From contig JAJRVX010000483.1 in assembly GCA_024277095.1 (NCBI GenBank), positions 1 through 7,756 of the forward strand: DNA of 7,756 nt. Reading direction: 5' to 3'. Positions 5,701 through 7,756 of this stretch are shown in pieces. The translations under genes and the position numbers were made by a program. Within the stretch, counting starts at the first letter, position 1, and every line of letters starts with the position of its first letter. The notes under the pieces are model-generated. The model saw only the letters and a list, made by a program, of their open reading frames with translations. It was not told the origin of the DNA and searched no databases. This DNA is from DUEN01 sp024277095 (GTDB taxonomy: Bacteria; Chloroflexota; Anaerolineae; DUEN01).

Positions 5701-7756
5701 GGCCGCACCATCCGCATGCAGGCCGCGCGCCTCGACTGGACGTATCGGCACGGCGCGTGGCAGCAAGAAGAGGTCGATGTCCAGGAGTGCACGGTGCAAT
5801 CGGCGAAGGAGCCGGTGACCTGCACGTTCCAACCGACCGAGGGGGGCACCTACCGGATCGTCGCCACCGTGCTGGACGATCGGGAACGCCGCAACGAGAC
5901 GGAGATCACGCGATGGGTGAGCGGCGGCAAAAGACCCGTTGCCCAACAGGTGGAGCAGGAAGAGGTCACGCTGATCCCGGATCGCAAGGAGTATCAGCCG
6001 GGCGATGTGGCCGAGATCCTGGTTCAGGCTCCCTTCTACCCGGCTGAGGGCCTGCTCACGTTGCAACGATCCGGCCTGGTGTACACCGAGCGCTTCACGA
6101 TGGACGGCCCATCCTACACGCTCGAAATCCCCATCCGGGAGGCGTACATCCCGAACCTGTACGTCCAGGTGGATCTGGTCGGCGCGGCGCCTCGCCTGGA
6201 CGAGGGAGGAGAGGCAAGCGAACGGCTGCCGAAACGCCCCGCCTTTGCCCAGGGGAGCATTCGCCTGTCCGTGCCCCCACTCTCCCGCACCCTTTCCCTG
6301 GAGGTGACGCCCCGGGATCGGAAGCTGGAGCCGGGCGGCGAAACCACGGTGGACATCGCCGTGTACGACGCGGCCGGCAATCCGGTCCCCGATAGTGAGG
6401 TCGCCATCGTCATCGTGGATGAGGCCGTTCTGGCGTTGACACACTATCAGCTCCCGAATCCTCTCGATGTGTTCTACGCGCAGCGCTCACCCGGCGTGGA
6501 GGACGATCACCTGCGCAGTCACGTGCTGCTGGTCAGCCTGGATCAACTCCTGGAGGGAGGTCGGGCGGACATCGCCGCAGAGGAGATGGTGATGAAAGCG
6601 GCGATGCCCGCGGCGCCGATGGAAGAGGCAGTCCCGGGTATGGAAGCCGGCACCGCCCCGATCCGGATGCGGCTCGATTTCAACCCGCTGGCGCTGTTCG
6701 CTCCGGAGGTGATGACCGATGCGGAAGGGCGCGCTCAGGTGAGGGTGAAGCTGCCCGATAACCTGACCCGCTACCGGGTGATGGCCGTGGCGGTCGCCGG
6801 CGGCAAGCAGTTCGGCACCGGCGAATCCACCATCACCGCCCGCCTGCCGCTGATGGTCCGGCCGTCGCCGCCGCGCTTCCTCAACTTCGGCGATCGCTTC
6901 GAGCTGCCCGTGGTGGTTCAGAACCAGACGGACGAGCCGCTACAGGTGGATGTGGCCGTGCGGGCCCACAACCTCCAACTGTTGGGCGTCGCGGGTCAGC
7001 GGGTCACGGTTCCGGCCAACGACCGGGTCGAGGTGCGCTTCCCGGCAACCACGGTGAGCGCCGGCACCGCCCGGGTGCAGGTGGGAGCGGTGGCCGGCAG
7101 ATGGGCCGACGCGGCCCAGTTCGAGCTGCCGGTGTGGACGCCCGCCACCACCGAGGCCTTCGCCACCTACGGCACCATCGACGAGGGCGCCATCGCCCAA
7201 CCGGTGATCGCTCCCAGCGGCGTCTTCACCCAGTTCGGCGGCCTGGAGATCACCACCTCGTCCACGGCGTTACAGGAGCTGACGGACGCCGTGCTCTATC
7301 TGGTCGCCTATCCCTTCGAGTGCGCGGAGCAGCTCGCGTCGCGCATCCTGGCCGTGGCGGCGCTGGAGGAGGTGCTCACGGCCTTCCAGGCGGAGGGGTT
7401 GCCGCCAGCGGAGGAGATCCAGGCGGCGGTGCAGCGGGACATCGAGCGGCTACGGGGCATACAGAACGACGACGGCGGCTTCCCGCTCTGGAAGCGCGGC
7501 GACCCGTCGTGGCCGTTCGTGACCGTTCATGTGGCGCACGCGCTGCAGCGAGCGCGCAGCAAGGATTATCCGGTGCCCGAGGAGATGCTCGAGCGGACGC
7601 ACGCCTACCTGCGCGACATCGAATCTCACATACCGGACTGGTACGGCCAGCAGGCCAGGGATACGATCATCGCCTACAGCCTGTACGTGCGCAAGCTCAT
7701 GCAGGATACGGACACGCCGAGGGCGCGTCAGCTCATCAAGGAGGTCGGGCTGGACA
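2779..7756 (+). CDS. Bacterial alpha-2-macroglobulin, thioester-containing lipoprotein (3' end missing)
   Basis: A surface protease trap: a protease cutting the bait segment would trigger a conformational change and covalent capture through the internal thioester. 1659 codons are visible and open. The ATG follows AAAGGAG with a 9-base gap. Residues 1-19 are a lipoprotein signal peptide ending LIAG, with Cys20 as lipid anchor. Residues 21-140 are a Pro/Glu-rich stalk. Three Ig-like domains span about 141-245, 246-355 and 360-458. Macroglobulin domains follow, with EMIAWVNDLRDGAPLEGVQV near 603-622 and YVFDDRQIYRPGEKV near 685-700. VIVDEAVLAL lies near 1210-1220, a Met/Ala-rich bait candidate at 1258-1294, the A2M domain (LDFNPLALF, then LPDNLTRYRVMAVAV) at about 1295-1390, and the thioester YPFECAEQ with Cys1515, Glu1517 and Gln1518. 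GGFPLW at 1566-1571 belongs to the alpha-helical thioester domain. Only six cysteines occur (20, 369, 375, 1004, 1015, 1515). E. coli YfhM has its thioester near 1190 (from memory), so this N-terminal part is several hundred residues longer. No pbpC partner is visible; one could lie downstream. Confidence 0.95.
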   Translation, partial: MRSVYPLFLLLLGLGLIAGCSQQTGPVRSMEGAAMPHTEIRIQTEPDDQGGEEGLQIRLSEGGEPSGELLPISSAVATPLPEPEIQQILDRLPPLPVEAEDEQPFALPEESLPPPRVGETIQEPFPPPVTAEGPEQPAVGPLEVVRYAPEGEVPLAPYLSVTFSQPMVALSSHEDLAREGVPVKLSPQPPGTWRWVGTKTLVFQPDGRFPMATRYTVDIPAGTKSAVGGVLEQAVRWTFTTPPPNVRTFYPTTGPQRRDVLMFAAFDQHIDPDAVLPTITVTAGKRSYALRLATAEEVAKDDTVSRLAKEAGEGRWLAFRASTLFPADTTITVTIGPDTPSAEGPLRTEKPQQFTFYTYAPLRVVDHGCTWDEDCSPMTPWYIQFNNPIDEARFEPSMIQVTPDVPGLKVEIFGDTLTLRGRTRGRTTYQVTLSATIPDRFGQTLGEDQTLTFTVGSAAPAILRSGGNLVVLDPYGKPSYSVFTVNYGELDVQIYAVQPEDWPAYQKYLQELHRTDSPPSPPGQLVLSRTIPVDARPDEWTETAIDLSPILEDGFGQFVLVIQPQPGPLDVLSRLLRSKPPESIQAWVQVTHIGLDAFVDDDEMIAWVNDLRDGAPLEGVQVTLSPSGESAVTDEEGLARLRLPEGAEASLLVARKGQDVAFLPENLYWWGDGWQQRSRRDWLRWYVFDDRQIYRPGEKVHVKGWIRRIGDGPDGDVNLARDAVRKVRYRVVDPRGNEIHDGRLDVNALGGFDLAFTLPEAVNLGYASLHLTAEGVGDLGGRDYEHSFQIQEFRRPEFEVSVDASEGPHFVGDYAIASVEAKYYAGGPLPNAEVTWQVTSTPGHYTPPGWDDFVFGKWVPWWIEARTMAAETSFGPWPPYRPIQVETYQGRTDASGVHRLRIDFESMDPPQPTVVRAEATVMDVNRQAWTAATDLLVHPAELYVGLRTERIFVRLGQPLEVKAIVVDVDGNPVPGRTIRMQAARLDWTYRHGAWQQEEVDVQECTVQSAKEPVTCTFQPTEGGTYRIVATVLDDRERRNETEITRWVSGGKRPVAQQVEQEEVTLIPDRKEYQPGDVAEILVQAPFYPAEGLLTLQRSGLVYTERFTMDGPSYTLEIPIREAYIPNLYVQVDLVGAAPRLDEGGEASERLPKRPAFAQGSIRLSVPPLSRTLSLEVTPRDRKLEPGGETTVDIAVYDAAGNPVPDSEVAIVIVDEAVLALTHYQLPNPLDVFYAQRSPGVEDDHLRSHVLLVSLDQLLEGGRADIAAEEMVMKAAMPAAPMEEAVPGMEAGTAPIRMRLDFNPLALFAPEVMTDAEGRAQVRVKLPDNLTRYRVMAVAVAGGKQFGTGESTITARLPLMVRPSPPRFLNFGDRFELPVVVQNQTDEPLQVDVAVRAHNLQLLGVAGQRVTVPANDRVEVRFPATTVSAGTARVQVGAVAGRWADAAQFELPVWTPATTEAFATYGTIDEGAIAQPVIAPSGVFTQFGGLEITTSSTALQELTDAVLYLVAYPFECAEQLASRILAVAALEEVLTAFQAEGLPPAEEIQAAVQRDIERLRGIQNDDGGFPLWKRGDPSWPFVTVHVAHALQRARSKDYPVPEEMLERTHAYLRDIESHIPDWYGQQARDTIIAYSLYVRKLMQDTDTPRARQLIKEVGLD

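Noticed and set aside
5641..6444. Minus-strand frame of 267 codons, and plus-strand frame 5349-6047
   Set aside because: Both overlap macroglobulin domain coding in other frames and have no domain or start signal.

Overview
The window is GC-rich bacterial DNA with long bacterial-type genes, Shine-Dalgarno sites and hairpin-rich intergenic DNA. Two divergent transcription units flank an 840-base intergenic region. The short GTAGGG/GGGCGACC-type hairpins and the extended -10 promoter resemble what is common in Chloroflexota and some other GC-rich groups. Assignment to Chloroflexota is an inference at modest confidence, because no marker gene is present.

Left part, minus strand (1938 down to 1): a TetR/AcrR-family repressor (1345-1938, TTG start) is followed after 4 bases by a fused permease/ATPase ABC exporter (1340 down to 1, running off the window before its signature motif). 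The exporter's Shine-Dalgarno sequence abuts the repressor stop codon, so the two form a tight, probably translationally coupled operon. The arrangement fits a drug or toxic-compound efflux pump controlled by its own repressor.

Middle (1939-2778): no convincing protein gene. It holds a small GTAGGG-type hairpin (1967-1985), a 157-base imperfect palindrome centred near 2096, and a TetR-operator-like palindrome (2246-2259) nested between two inverted ATAGGAT boxes. Further right are more copies of a GGAGGG/CCCTCC hairpin module (2367-2404, 2543-2565), a GGGCGACC hairpin (2421-2441), and an extended -10 promoter overlapped by a perfect 8-base inverted repeat (2618-2638). A roughly 138-base leader with two hairpins leads to the next gene.

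Right part, plus strand (2779 to the window end): one very large gene, 1659 codons visible and still open, encoding a bacterial alpha-2-macroglobulin. It has a lipoprotein signal with Cys20 as lipid anchor, a Pro/Glu-rich stalk, Ig-like and macroglobulin domains, a Met/Ala-rich candidate bait segment, and an intact CAEQ thioester at Cys1515. It is expected to be a surface-tethered protease trap. No functional link between the efflux operon and the macroglobulin gene is visible beyond adjacency. The least explained structure is the intergenic palindrome and its related hairpin modules.
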